27,037 nt of DNA from a virus. The notes below the pieces were generated by a model, which was not told the DNA's origin, ran no database searches, and saw only the letters and a program-made list of their open reading frames with translations. The DNA lies in IMG/VR virus record IMGVR_UViG_3300030943_000792, positions 1 through 27,037 of that record; one strand, 5' to 3'. Shown in pieces: positions 5,255 to 13,033 of the stretch (within the stretch, counting starts at the first letter, position 1; each line of letters begins with the position of its first letter). The translations under genes were made by a program, and so were the position numbers.

Positions 5255-6890
5255 CCGCCTTACTGAAGACGCAACAGTTTTAGGGAATGGAATATGGGAA
5301 TGGGGATGGGATGGCCCGAGAACTGTTCAAGTTGTCCAATGGGAGAGAGTTGTAGAGCCTGAAGTTGCAATGTCTGAGCACCCAATGCTTCCAGGCGTGC
5401 AGATCCCAATGCATACTGGGCGCACAGTGAGCTATGTGAGACAGTATTTCAAGCCACAGATCGAAAGCAAATTCTTCCTTGATCCTGTTGATTTGATGGA
5501 TTTTTATATCGATCCGAATACCCGATCAACAAACACACAAAAGGCTGGATTTTGCATCCGTCGCCATATGATGACGATTGAAAAACTGGCAGAATATAGA
5601 GATCAGGAAGGTTTCGACATCCCTGACGACATCACACTGTACCGCCTAAGCCAGCAAAAGACATTTACTGAAGGGGATACGACACGGCAGGCGATTCAAA
5701 GCTATCGTGGCGTAAACTATCAGCCCGGGCAAGATCAGTCTGTGGACCCTCGACTTGCCAGGGTAGAAGTTCTCCGCTATTGGCAGAAAAATCATCATGT
5801 ATGGCTTTTAGGCCGTGAGCATATTGCTTATAACAAGCCAAACCAATATCAGGCACTCCCGTTTCTTAACTGGTGCTATGTCAACGCGTTACATAGCTTC
5901 TATGGGTATTCTATCCCCGAACTGCTCGATTCTGGTCAGAAGCTCATCAAAACATTGACAGACGGAAGACTTGACGAGTTGAATTTGATTCTGCATCCTC
6001 CATTTATTACCAAGTTGGGGATGGCGCGGACTCAGAGCAAGATGAAATTACGCCCTGGTGCAAACTGGGAAGCGGAAGACCCAAGTAAAGACGTTCAGCG
6101 CCTTGAGATGGGGAACGTAACTCAGCAAGCATTTACAGAGGTTCAGCTCGTTGAAAACAGAGACCAAAAAGTCACAGGAATTACGGACCTTGCTGTGCTC
6201 GGTACTCCATCCAGTGGAGGTAACTCCGCGAATCGTACCGCGACTGGAGTGCAGGCTCAAACCAACGCGTCTAATTCGAGAGTCCATGGCCTTGTTGCAA
6301 ATATCGAAGATCAAACCTTAAATCCAATGCTTACTCAGCTTTGGCAGTTGATTTGCATGTTTATGGACCCGCAGCAGATTCTGACGATTCTCGGACCCGA
6401 TGGACAGAGCTTCCAAGTTGACCCGGTGGACATTCTCAACGCCGATCCCAAGTTTAAGCTCAAGACCGCGAATAACATGAAGATGCGGGCCGCGATGCAG
6501 GGTGGTGGACTCCAGACGTTGACCCAGTACGTCCTCAACCCTGAGATCATCACTGCCATGGGAGAACAACAGCAGAAGACGCTCGACATTGAGCAGTTCA
6601 CCGAATTCTACCTCGACGTTTATAACGTAAAGGCATTCAACCTATTCCGCCCAATGACTCAACAAGAGCTTCAGGCGCAGCAACAACGTCAACAGCAGTC
6701 TGGACAGGAAAAGATGCATCTCCAGCAGGCAAGGTTGCAGAATATGAGCGCAGATGCCCATGAGCGTGATGAAACTCAGATTATCGTGGCAACACTGAAT
6801 GCGCTCGCCAAAATTGGGGCGTTGAACGAAGTCCTTGGAATAGCCAGAGATGCAGAAATAAAATCAGCGAAGATCCTTGAGGCGCAATAA
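5127..6890 (+). CDS. Portal protein, main body (second frame)
   Basis: This frame carries most of the portal, from about QQVRALMQSQMSSLGGLVKF (residues 16-35) to a Gln-rich C-terminal helix (QQELQAQQQRQQQ) and a final helical tail. The nominal first codon is a TTG with no Shine-Dalgarno, so it is almost certainly not an independent gene. Joined to the fragment at 4781-5254 it makes a protein of about 700 residues, the size expected for large podovirus portals. Visible features include the stem and wing region 'FFLDPVDLMDFYIDPNTRS', the crown-side helix 'SGQKLIKTLTDGRLDELNL', and the Gln-rich C-terminal barrel-like helix. The stop overlaps the next start by one base. The break may be a real mutation, an assembly indel, or programmed frameshifting; no classical slippery motif was seen. 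Confidence 0.85.
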   Translation: MTLFVERISISITQIQQVRALMQSQMSSLGGLVKFQTFRYCVDRLTEDATVLGNGIWEWGWDGPRTVQVVQWERVVEPEVAMSEHPMLPGVQIPMHTGRTVSYVRQYFKPQIESKFFLDPVDLMDFYIDPNTRSTNTQKAGFCIRRHMMTIEKLAEYRDQEGFDIPDDITLYRLSQQKTFTEGDTTRQAIQSYRGVNYQPGQDQSVDPRLARVEVLRYWQKNHHVWLLGREHIAYNKPNQYQALPFLNWCYVNALHSFYGYSIPELLDSGQKLIKTLTDGRLDELNLILHPPFITKLGMARTQSKMKLRPGANWEAEDPSKDVQRLEMGNVTQQAFTEVQLVENRDQKVTGITDLAVLGTPSSGGNSANRTATGVQAQTNASNSRVHGLVANIEDQTLNPMLTQLWQLICMFMDPQQILTILGPDGQSFQVDPVDILNADPKFKLKTANNMKMRAAMQGGGLQTLTQYVLNPEIITAMGEQQQKTLDIEQFTEFYLDVYNVKAFNLFRPMTQQELQAQQQRQQQSGQEKMHLQQARLQNMSADAHERDETQIIVATLNALAKIGALNEVLGIARDAEIKSAKILEAQ

Positions 6891-7192
6891 TGCAAGCAGA
6901 TGAACTTCAGCTAGCCATTTCATATGCGGATCTCGCTCAATCTATAGCGTTTAATGACTTTTTGAGATATCAAAGAGTAGAATGCGAAAGACTTGAACTT
7001 GCCGCATTGAATGCGCCAGCAACAGACTTTGAGGCATGTCGATCTGCGATAATAGCATGGCAGCAACGACGCTTAGTAGTGAAAACGCTAGAACAAGCTG
7101 TAATTGATTCAGCAAACGCACTAAAATCAGAAGAACTGGAGAACCAAGATGCCCGAACCGATGCAGACAGAGCCAGCCGTGCAGGCTGGTAA
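6890..7192 (+). CDS. Hypothetical helical protein between portal and scaffold-like gene, 100 aa
   Basis: The start overlaps the portal stop by one base (TAATG), and the frame runs 44 bases into the next gene. The 100-residue product is almost entirely helical and rich in Ala, Glu and Leu (QLAISYADLAQSIAFNDFL, then ECERLELAALNAP, then VVKTLEQAVIDSANAL), so it is probably a helical bundle or coiled coil. No motif is recognised. Small helical proteins encoded between portal and scaffold are common in podovirus-type head modules and may assist head assembly. That is inference from position only. Confidence 0.6.
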   Translation: MQADELQLAISYADLAQSIAFNDFLRYQRVECERLELAALNAPATDFEACRSAIIAWQQRRLVVKTLEQAVIDSANALKSEELENQDARTDADRASRAGW

Positions 7193-7991
7193 CGAAGGAA
7201 GTGGAGACCCCGCTTTTGACGCCGCAATTGCTGAGGCTTCAGCGCAACCAACTGAAACAGAGACGACTGTTGATCCTGAAAAGGCAGAAGAATCTGCGCC
7301 AGCATTACCCGAGCCTGATCCGGATTTTACCTTCTCTACCCTGGAAAACGGCCAGCGCGAGATGCGACTTGCAACAGGTCAGGTATATAGGGGAAAAGAC
7401 GACTCTGATTTATATGCTCAACTGGCTAAAGCCCAGGTATCGGCATCAAAGCGTATTGCAGAGCTTTCGCGAGTTCCTGAGCCTGCCACTGTCGCTACTA
7501 CTCCAAATCCTATACCAGAAATAGACCCGACAGCGCTGGCCATTGCGGATCTCATGGCTCCGGCTTTTGGTGTCAAGAATGGTGCAGAGCTTGTGTCGGC
7601 TTTTGCAGAACAGCAGAGAATCAGTAACGCACAGCAAGAGTTTATGGCAGCGCAACAGGCAAACTATGAAGCTGCAAACTTCTTCCGTGCTGTTCCTGAA
7701 TTCTCGAAGTCTCAGGCCGATGCAGACCGTATTGATGGATTTCTGCAGGAGAACAATCTCCCATTCAATGCAAAAACTGCTGAAATGGCTTATTACACGC
7801 TCAAAGCAAAGGGAGAAATGAGCGTTTCTTCTGCTACATCAAAACCTTCTCCCCCTAAAAATCATATGCCTCCTCCTCCGACAGGGACTTCTCCGGCCAA
7901 TACTGGGAAAGGTGCCCCAACCGAAAAAGACCTTTGGGCGATGACCCCTGAACAGCTTGAGGCGCTGATTACATCTGCAAATCCACAATAA
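7149..7991 (+). CDS. Probable scaffolding or minor capsid protein, 280 aa
   Basis: The position directly before the major capsid gene and the composition suggest a scaffold. The N-terminal ~60 residues are acidic, rich in Glu, Pro, Ala and Thr, and probably disordered. A short folded segment follows (FTFSTLENGQREMRLATGQVYRGKDDSDLYAQLAKAQ, ~60-97, broken here by function rather than by sequence). After a second Pro-rich linker comes a helical region (~125-225: LAIADLMAPAFGVKNGAEL, then AVPEFSKSQADADRIDGFL). The Pro/Thr/Gly-rich C-terminal tail ends with TEKDLWAMTPEQLEALI, a small C-terminal helix like those by which scaffolds dock on capsid protein. There is no sequence signature that proves the role. 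Most of the gap to 8143 is leader for the capsid gene. Confidence 0.6.
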   Translation: MPEPMQTEPAVQAGNEGSGDPAFDAAIAEASAQPTETETTVDPEKAEESAPALPEPDPDFTFSTLENGQREMRLATGQVYRGKDDSDLYAQLAKAQVSASKRIAELSRVPEPATVATTPNPIPEIDPTALAIADLMAPAFGVKNGAELVSAFAEQQRISNAQQEFMAAQQANYEAANFFRAVPEFSKSQADADRIDGFLQENNLPFNAKTAEMAYYTLKAKGEMSVSSATSKPSPPKNHMPPPPTGTSPANTGKGAPTEKDLWAMTPEQLEALITSANPQ

Positions 7992-8142
7992 AAACTTGCA
8001 TATTTTACTAAGTTGTGTTTATCCTCAGTATAGCGAAGCAATGGAGACCCCATTTCCTAGCTACCGCACTCCGAGAGACCCCCGGCAGTGAGACTTGCTG
8101 AAGTTGGCTAAATAACTCATTTCTTGACCTCGGAGACACGAT

Positions 8143-9102
8143 ATGCCAGCAGTTCCCGTCGGCACTACCACGCAAAATCCCGGATTGCTGCACCAAGCAT
8201 CCGCGATTTACTTCGTAAAAAAGGGACTTGACCGCCTCATGCCGGAACTTTATTTCTGGCAGCTTGGGTACAAGGTCCCTTTGCCCCGCAATGTGGGCCG
8301 CACGATTCAAATGTTCCGCTTTAATCTGCCTGGACAGAATACCATCCCAGCGGCAGAAGGCGTGAACCCCAACCCGGTTCCTCAATCCAGCTATCCGATT
8401 ACCTCGATTGTCGAGCAGTATTCAGATTACATGGATTCGTCCACCCTGTACGATGAGACGGATATCAACTCCATCGGTGCAGCCGCGCAGATGGTTGAAG
8501 ACCTTTCGTTCCGCGCCGCGCTTTCCACCGACTCCATCACCCGCGCTGAGATCGACTCGAATACGGCCTACACCGTTCCGACGATTGGCGCAAACCTGAC
8601 CGTGGCCGACTTCAAGGCTAATGTCACGCTGATGAAGGGGTCCAACGTCCGGCCTTATGGTTCTGGCGATTGGATGGCTGTCATTCACCCCTATGTGGAA
8701 TACGACATTATGTCGGATAATACGGCTGGCGGCTTCATCGACTGCATGAAGTACCAGCAGGGAACAAAATTGCTTAACGGTGAAATCGGTAAGGTGGCAG
8801 GTTGCCGACTGATGACCTCCACCAATGTGAACATCACCGGCACAGCCCCCAATCAGCTCTACTCGGCGTACATCTTTGGCTACCAGAGCTTCTGCGTTAT
8901 CCCGCTTGAAGGTTCTGGACCTTCGACTGTTACCGACCCGAAAAATCAGCGATTCAAGGTTTCTGTCGTCAAGCCTGGAATCGGCCCGAGTAACCCCACT
9001 GGTGAAATTGGCACTATCGCAAGCTACCGATTTGTGATGGCGTCCAAGATCACCGATCCTCAACGTATGCGCATTATGCAATGCGACGCTTCGCTGGTCT
9101 AA
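8143..9102 (+). CDS. Major capsid protein, N4-gp56 family-like
   Basis: This is the HK97-fold shell protein. At 319 residues it fits the N4-gp56 family in its N-terminal 'YF.KKGLDRLMPELYFWQLG' helix, the following 'VPLPRNVGRTIQMFRF' strand with its Pro and Gly, and the 'AAEGVNPNP' loop. It also matches in the later 'ADFKANVTLMKGSNVRPYG' helix and 'WMAVIHPYVEYDIM' strand, which are typical of the family's A and P domains. GGAGA lies 7 bases before ATG 8143. The preceding 150-bp leader is one of the longest gaps in the structural cluster, and codon choice in the gene is visibly C-ending (ACC, TCC, ATC, GGC) compared with its neighbours, as expected for the most abundant virion protein. Confidence 0.85.
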   Translation: MPAVPVGTTTQNPGLLHQASAIYFVKKGLDRLMPELYFWQLGYKVPLPRNVGRTIQMFRFNLPGQNTIPAAEGVNPNPVPQSSYPITSIVEQYSDYMDSSTLYDETDINSIGAAAQMVEDLSFRAALSTDSITRAEIDSNTAYTVPTIGANLTVADFKANVTLMKGSNVRPYGSGDWMAVIHPYVEYDIMSDNTAGGFIDCMKYQQGTKLLNGEIGKVAGCRLMTSTNVNITGTAPNQLYSAYIFGYQSFCVIPLEGSGPSTVTDPKNQRFKVSVVKPGIGPSNPTGEIGTIASYRFVMASKITDPQRMRIMQCDASLV

Positions 9103-9112
9103 AGGAGACCCT

Positions 9113-9772
9113 ATGGCAAACACAAATACTCCGTACATTGCGAAGCCAGCAGCGTCACTCGCCAATCCGATCACGACTGCTGTTGTCTTTCAGCAAACCT
9201 CTTCCCCCATCGCTACCGTTGCAGCGACGCAGACCGCCAAGGCTGTTTTCGTCAAATACAATGGGTTTTCTCAGTATGGGGTTGGCGTATCGAACAACGT
9301 TGACTTGGCTCGCATTCGTGTAACGGCTGCTGGACGAGCTACGGGTGGAACGAATGTTAACTTCACTCCCTCTCTTTTGATCGCTCCTGCTGCTGCCAAT
9401 ACCGGAATCTCGCTTACCCTGGCAACGAATACGACCGTCTTCAGTCCGACTGCAATGGCGTTCAACTCTGCCAGCGGAAATTGGGTTATCACGGCTGAAT
9501 TGCTTTGGGATCCGATCTCCGGACAGATCAATGGCCTATCCTCGGGTTACGGGGGCGCTACCACTCAGACCACCACGGCTGTTACGGCTATCACCCCTCT
9601 CACTGGATATACTCAGTCACCGACCGTTTCGAGCCAGTCCTATACCACTGCAGTAACGATTCCAGCGCCAACCGGCGAAATGGTTCTTTACTTCGGAGTT
9701 GCTGGTCTGTTCTCGACTACCAACGCGGGAAACATTGCCTATCTCGATCTGCTTCAGGTAGACGAGCTGTAA
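9113..9772 (+). CDS. Structural protein, possible head decoration, 219 aa
   Basis: An AAAGGAGA site lies directly before ATG 9113, ten bases after the capsid stop. The product is rich in Ala, Thr, Ser, Val and Gly, has no cysteine, and reads as beta strands throughout (AKAVFVKYNGFSQYGVGV, then NWVITAELLWDPISGQI, then GEMVLYFGVAGLFS). This is the profile of small virion surface proteins. I do not recognise a family. It shares composition, position and Shine-Dalgarno style (GGAGACC) with the following gene and with the capsid gene, so strong co-expression is likely. The head role is inferred from position between the capsid protein and a terminator. Confidence 0.6.
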   Translation: MANTNTPYIAKPAASLANPITTAVVFQQTSSPIATVAATQTAKAVFVKYNGFSQYGVGVSNNVDLARIRVTAAGRATGGTNVNFTPSLLIAPAAANTGISLTLATNTTVFSPTAMAFNSASGNWVITAELLWDPISGQINGLSSGYGGATTQTTTAVTAITPLTGYTQSPTVSSQSYTTAVTIPAPTGEMVLYFGVAGLFSTTNAGNIAYLDLLQVDEL

Positions 9773-9782
9773 GGAGACCATC

Positions 9783-10241
9783 ATGCCAAGCGCAGGAACG
9801 ATTCAACCGAACTCGAAGCTGTTGGCCTCCGGTACAGCACTTGCAACCGGGAATACTGCTTCATTCACTATGCCCTACGCTGATGCCTATCGCCTTATCT
9901 TGGTGATTGGCACGGTTTCAGGCACAAACCCAACTTTTGATGCTGTTCTCCAAGATTCGCCTGATGGTGGAACCACATGGGTCAACCTGCCCTTGCGGTT
10001 TACCCAGATGACGGCTACTGGAACGGCTGCAACTAACCCGTACATCATTTTCAAGCCTGTATCTATCTCTGATGCGGCTTCTGCTGGTGTAACGGCGGCA
10101 ACTGGCGGAGCAACTGCTACCAATACGCCAATCAACGTAAAAAATGTGCGGTTGGCTTACACTGTTGGCGGGACTTCTACTCCAACATTCCCGTTCAGCC
10201 TGTACGCCAATACCATCACCCGTGGTCAGATTGGCCTCTAA
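9783..10241 (+). CDS. Structural protein, possible head decoration, 152 aa
   Basis: AAGGAGACC precedes ATG 9783 at a good distance, ten bases after the previous stop. The product is all-beta in appearance, without cysteine. The pattern 'YRLILVIGTVSGTNPTFDAVL QDSPDGGTTW', split here for length, resembles the 'l.v...vsg..ptl...lq.S.DggtTW' layout often seen in small phage structural proteins that form a jelly-roll or Ig-like surface domain. The C-terminus (VRLAYTVGGTST, then PFSLYANTITRGQIGL) continues the strand pattern. It is the last gene before the terminator at 10254, closing the head block. The exact role is unknown. Confidence 0.6.
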   Translation: MPSAGTIQPNSKLLASGTALATGNTASFTMPYADAYRLILVIGTVSGTNPTFDAVLQDSPDGGTTWVNLPLRFTQMTATGTAATNPYIIFKPVSISDAASAGVTAATGGATATNTPINVKNVRLAYTVGGTSTPTFPFSLYANTITRGQIGL

Positions 10242-10253
10242 CCGTATCTAGAT

Positions 10254-10287
10254 CGCAAAAGCCTCTCTTCAGCGGGAGGCTTTTGCG
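10254..10287 (+). terminator. Intrinsic terminator, 12-bp stem
   Basis: CGCAAAAGCCTC (10254-10265) pairs perfectly with GAGGCTTTTGCG (10276-10287) around a 10-nt loop. The GC core (GCCTC/GAGGC) flanked by AAAA and TTTT gives the classic A-tract/hairpin/T-tract shape, which works in both directions. It begins 12 bases after the stop of the last head gene and marks the end of the highly expressed capsid block. Confidence 0.85.
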
Positions 10288-10301
10288 TTAGAATGGTGTG
10301 T

Positions 10302-10865
10302 ATGAGCAGTCCACAGGCAATCGACGGAATAAAGCTAAAAGAGCAAGCTGAGCAGATACTCATTGAAGCGGACAGAGAGAAGCATAGGAATGCCGCTGAT
10401 TCGGCTTTGGCTAAGCATAGAGCTACCGTAGAGGGTAAGGATGGGTGTTTCCTTACGACATATGCTTCGGCGCAGCTAGGAAGGCCACTGGCGCGGAAAG
10501 TACTTATTGAGCGCCTGTCAAGAATGAACCCTAACCTTGTTTTTGAGCAAAGCAAGAACTTCCCAAGCATCGGAGCTGTATACGTACTTGACCCGACTGC
10601 AAATTTGAATGATCCTGATGAGCGCTGCCGTGGGCGTCGTCATATCGTCGGTATGGAATGGACTGGCCTTTCCCCTGAATTTACTATCCGCAAAATCGGG
10701 AACGATGAATGGGGAAAGTTGAAGATGATTGGACAGGTTCGCGGTTGGCGCACAATACTTTCTCGCCTCATTCATGAAAGACTGATAGGCGTAGCAGAGG
10801 CAGAGCGTGTATTCTCAATTGCAAAGGGGCGAGAGTCCCAAAGATGGTACGAGGAGATTAACTGA
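10302..10865 (+). CDS. Hypothetical protein after the head block, 187 aa
   Basis: I do not recognise a family. Two starts are possible, ATG 10293 and ATG 10302, and neither has a Shine-Dalgarno. The first lies only 5 bases beyond the terminator hairpin. A -10-like TAGAAT (10289-10294) would place a transcription start at about 10301, so a leaderless message beginning with ATG 10302 is conceivable. The N-terminal ~50 residues are a charged helix (IKLKEQAEQILIEADREKHR). The middle contains VLIERLSRMNPNLVFEQS, then VYVLDPTANLNDPDERCRGR, and the C-terminus has another helix pair (GWRTILSRLIHERLIGVAEAE). It looks cytoplasmic and soluble. One-base overlap with the next gene. Confidence 0.6.
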   Translation: MSSPQAIDGIKLKEQAEQILIEADREKHRNAADSALAKHRATVEGKDGCFLTTYASAQLGRPLARKVLIERLSRMNPNLVFEQSKNFPSIGAVYVLDPTANLNDPDERCRGRRHIVGMEWTGLSPEFTIRKIGNDEWGKLKMIGQVRGWRTILSRLIHERLIGVAEAERVFSIAKGRESQRWYEEIN

Positions 10866-11521
10866 TGGCATGGCCTAAAGGTGTACCGCGCAAGCCGCAG
10901 GAGGAAGAATTGAAAGAGCATATGGAGCAGCAGACCGTAGAGGAAGTATGCGGGGTTAAGGATGGTGACTATCCCTCTTTAGACGAATTCGTTTCGGAAC
11001 TTTCTGATCGCGCAAAGACCACCGCCGACAAGGTAATTGAATCTGACAATCTCGTAACCGCATTCCTCACGGCCATGCGCCAGATGAGTGCCGAGAACCG
11101 GGAAACCACTCTCGCAGCTATTCAGGAACTAAAGAAGCTCTCGCCGGAAGACCAGGAGAAGGCCGACCGTGAGAAACAGCAACTCATGGAGCAAACCTTG
11201 CGCCGGGTTGAAGCTGCGAAAGCTCAAGAGGAAGAGATTGCAGAACGGCAGGAAATGTGCCTTCATGTTATGCCTAATGGGCAGACGAACTTTCGCGGCC
11301 AAGTTTTATCGAACGGATGGGCGCATGTGTTCTGTTCGTATTGCCACAAGTCTTACGACTTTGAAGCAACTGACGTTGAAGCAAATAAAAGTGGCTTGAA
11401 CGTGGACAAGTGGGGGCCTAATGCTCATGCAATAATCCGCAACCGCGTAGCGGCTTCCAAGCAACTTACTCCTCCTCCGGTTCCACGTGTTCCGGCTGGA
11501 GCAACCATCATCTTCGGGTAG
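10865..11521 (+). CDS. Hypothetical coiled-coil protein with Cys/His cluster, 218 aa
   Basis: The start shares one base with the previous stop (TGATGG). Residues ~75-135 are a long charged coiled coil (MRQMSAENRETTLAAIQEL, then KADREKQQLMEQTLRRVEAA, then AQEEEIAERQEMC). This is followed by a compact segment with C137, H139, H159, C162, C165 and H166 (CLHVMP...AHVFCSYCHKSYDF), whose H-x2-C-x2-C-H spacing could bind a zinc ion. The C-terminus is Pro/Val-rich. I do not recognise the family. It sits at the head-tail junction of the gene order, where virion-assembly factors are common, but a role cannot be assigned. Confidence 0.6.
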   Translation: MAWPKGVPRKPQEEELKEHMEQQTVEEVCGVKDGDYPSLDEFVSELSDRAKTTADKVIESDNLVTAFLTAMRQMSAENRETTLAAIQELKKLSPEDQEKADREKQQLMEQTLRRVEAAKAQEEEIAERQEMCLHVMPNGQTNFRGQVLSNGWAHVFCSYCHKSYDFEATDVEANKSGLNVDKWGPNAHAIIRNRVAASKQLTPPPVPRVPAGATIIFG

Positions 11522-11524
11522 AAA

Positions 11525-12403
11525 ATGCCTACACTGTCAACTAATCCGAGCGCTCCTGTTGGGATCTATAACCCTTCGTCGATGAACTGGCAGCAAGTTT
11601 TCGACTTTACGCGTCGGCAGGGCGCTGGATCAGTGCAGGTATCCCAATCAGACATTTTGATTATCTGTCAATTGGTTTCTTCCAGGATATGGACTGCTCA
11701 TCCGTGGCAATTTACTTTGACAACTACCGCAGGCATACCGGCAGTCAATGGTCAGCAAAACTATCCGATGCCTTCTGACTGCTATCGGCTGGTTAAGGCA
11801 TGGCTGCGCTATCCTCAACCCGTTGTAGGCTCATCCAATACTGTCCCTCCCTTCGATGATCCTGCATATCTTGCCTATCAAGCCGCGCTTGCATCGCAGA
11901 CCTATGTGCAGGGGCAGGACTTGAAGATAGACTCGCCTGCTTTTTTCTTCTATCCCTTAGATGTTGTGAAGACGCTAGATAATAACCTTTACCCAAATAC
12001 AGCACAAAAGATCCACCAGATAACGCAGATAGGCAACTCGGGGGAGTGGCGTCTTTCGCAGGCCACGTACGTACCTGCCGATCAGCCTTTTGAGTTATTT
12101 GGACAATACCAGCCATTCTCGCCAAAGATCATAGACTTGGGAAAACTTCTATGGATGCCAGACAATTACTCAAATCTTGCTGAGGCGGGTATCCTCTACT
12201 ATCTATACAAGGCAAATAATGACCCAAGGGCTGGAGCTGCATCTTTCCAGAATGGGCGCATGGTGTATTCTGGGCAGCTTGCAGTATGGATGGGTGAAAT
12301 AGAGATGGCCGCAGAGCAAGAGCGCGAGGGGTCTGTAGATACATTCTCCCCCGAAGATTCTCTAGGATCTAACTTGGCAGCGCAGGGAATATGGATTCCG
12401 TAA
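11525..12403 (+). CDS. Probable head-tail connector or tail-tube adaptor protein, 292 aa
   Basis: After a Pro/Ser-rich start, the pattern 'QVSQSDILIICQLVSSRIWTAH PWQF' (split here) with a following 'NYPMPSDCYRLVKAWLRYP' strand resembles podovirus adaptor proteins. These have a helical 'd.l...In.a...i....pW.f' core and a beta-rich segment that contacts the portal. The C-terminal ~60 residues form a helix pair (NLAEAGILYYLYKANNDPRAG, then YSGQLAVWMGEIEMAAEQERE) typical of the same group. It precedes the tail fibre-junction and beta-propeller proteins, as expected for a connector. The family call is by pattern only; a tail tubular A-type function is the best guess. Confidence 0.55.
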   Translation: MPTLSTNPSAPVGIYNPSSMNWQQVFDFTRRQGAGSVQVSQSDILIICQLVSSRIWTAHPWQFTLTTTAGIPAVNGQQNYPMPSDCYRLVKAWLRYPQPVVGSSNTVPPFDDPAYLAYQAALASQTYVQGQDLKIDSPAFFFYPLDVVKTLDNNLYPNTAQKIHQITQIGNSGEWRLSQATYVPADQPFELFGQYQPFSPKIIDLGKLLWMPDNYSNLAEAGILYYLYKANNDPRAGAASFQNGRMVYSGQLAVWMGEIEMAAEQEREGSVDTFSPEDSLGSNLAAQGIWIP

Positions 12404-12413
12404 TGGAGGAAGT

Positions 12414-13031
12414 ATGTCAGTAACGGTAACGGTAAATGTGGCATCTCTTGCCGGTGGAACTAGTCCAGGGGCATACGTTCTTGTAACTCTGCTCAATTGC
12501 GGGTCATCTCCGTCTGTTGTAAATACCTCCACTCCGGTACCGATTACGCAGAAGTTTTACCCGTATAACGGTACGGTATCCTGCACTTTATACGACAACA
12601 TAACGCAGATTGCCTGCGAAGGGAATATGCTGTCGTATTATTCGTTCTCTCTTGTGAGCGGTGGTGTGACGACCTTCATCAAGAATGTCGAATTGCCTCC
12701 AGGGACGTTCAATCTTGCCAATCTTGCCAATGTGACTACTCCCCCCTGGCAGGCTGGAGTAATTCAGGGACCGCAGGGAATAGCCGGGCCTACTGGAGCG
12801 GCTGGAGGAACTCCATTTTATGTGCAGCTTGTTGGCACAAAAGACGGCGTAAACAAGATATTCTCGTTGCCATTTTCAAATACTCCTTCGCTTTGGGTAG
12901 TTGTGCAAAACACTGTGATCGTAAGCCCATTTCTAACAACTCCATATGGGTATACGACTCTTAATAATGTTGTTACATTCAACACGGCTCCAGAATCAAC
13001 CGATGAGCTTGAATCTTTCGGGGTCTACTAG
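12414..13031 (+). CDS. Tail or neck protein with beta-sandwich N-terminus and short collagen-like linker, 205 aa
   Basis: GGAGGAAGT lies just before ATG 12414. Residues ~1-105 read as a beta-sandwich of the kind found in phage upper-collar and fibre proteins. That type alternates strands, a 'DN.tqI.C.gn..sYysFsl' segment and a 'v.LPpGtfnL' strand. Residues 119-130 are a short Gly-x-y run (GPQGIAGPTGAA), a mini collagen-like linker often used for trimerisation. The C-terminal ~70 residues follow the 'DGVNKIFSLPFSNTPSLWVVVQ...' layout of a widespread small phage tail domain that ends in '..t.it.ntaP...D.le...vY'. Probably a trimeric tail appendage or neck protein. Three-base gap to the next gene. 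Confidence 0.6.
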   Translation: MSVTVTVNVASLAGGTSPGAYVLVTLLNCGSSPSVVNTSTPVPITQKFYPYNGTVSCTLYDNITQIACEGNMLSYYSFSLVSGGVTTFIKNVELPPGTFNLANLANVTTPPWQAGVIQGPQGIAGPTGAAGGTPFYVQLVGTKDGVNKIFSLPFSNTPSLWVVVQNTVIVSPFLTTPYGYTTLNNVVTFNTAPESTDELESFGVY

Positions 13032-13033
13032 AA

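Noticed and set aside
8041-8091. 16-codon frame in the capsid leader
   Set aside because: No Shine-Dalgarno and no hydrophobic or conserved feature; more likely untranslated leader.
8422-9174. 250-residue open frame antisense to the major capsid gene
   Set aside because: It lies wholly opposite a well-supported capsid gene, has no ribosome-binding site or recognisable motif, and is explained by the codon bias of that gene.
9505-9906. 133-residue plus-strand frame bridging the two small head genes
   Set aside because: It is out of frame with both well-initiated genes and has no start signal; its composition is that of a shadow frame.
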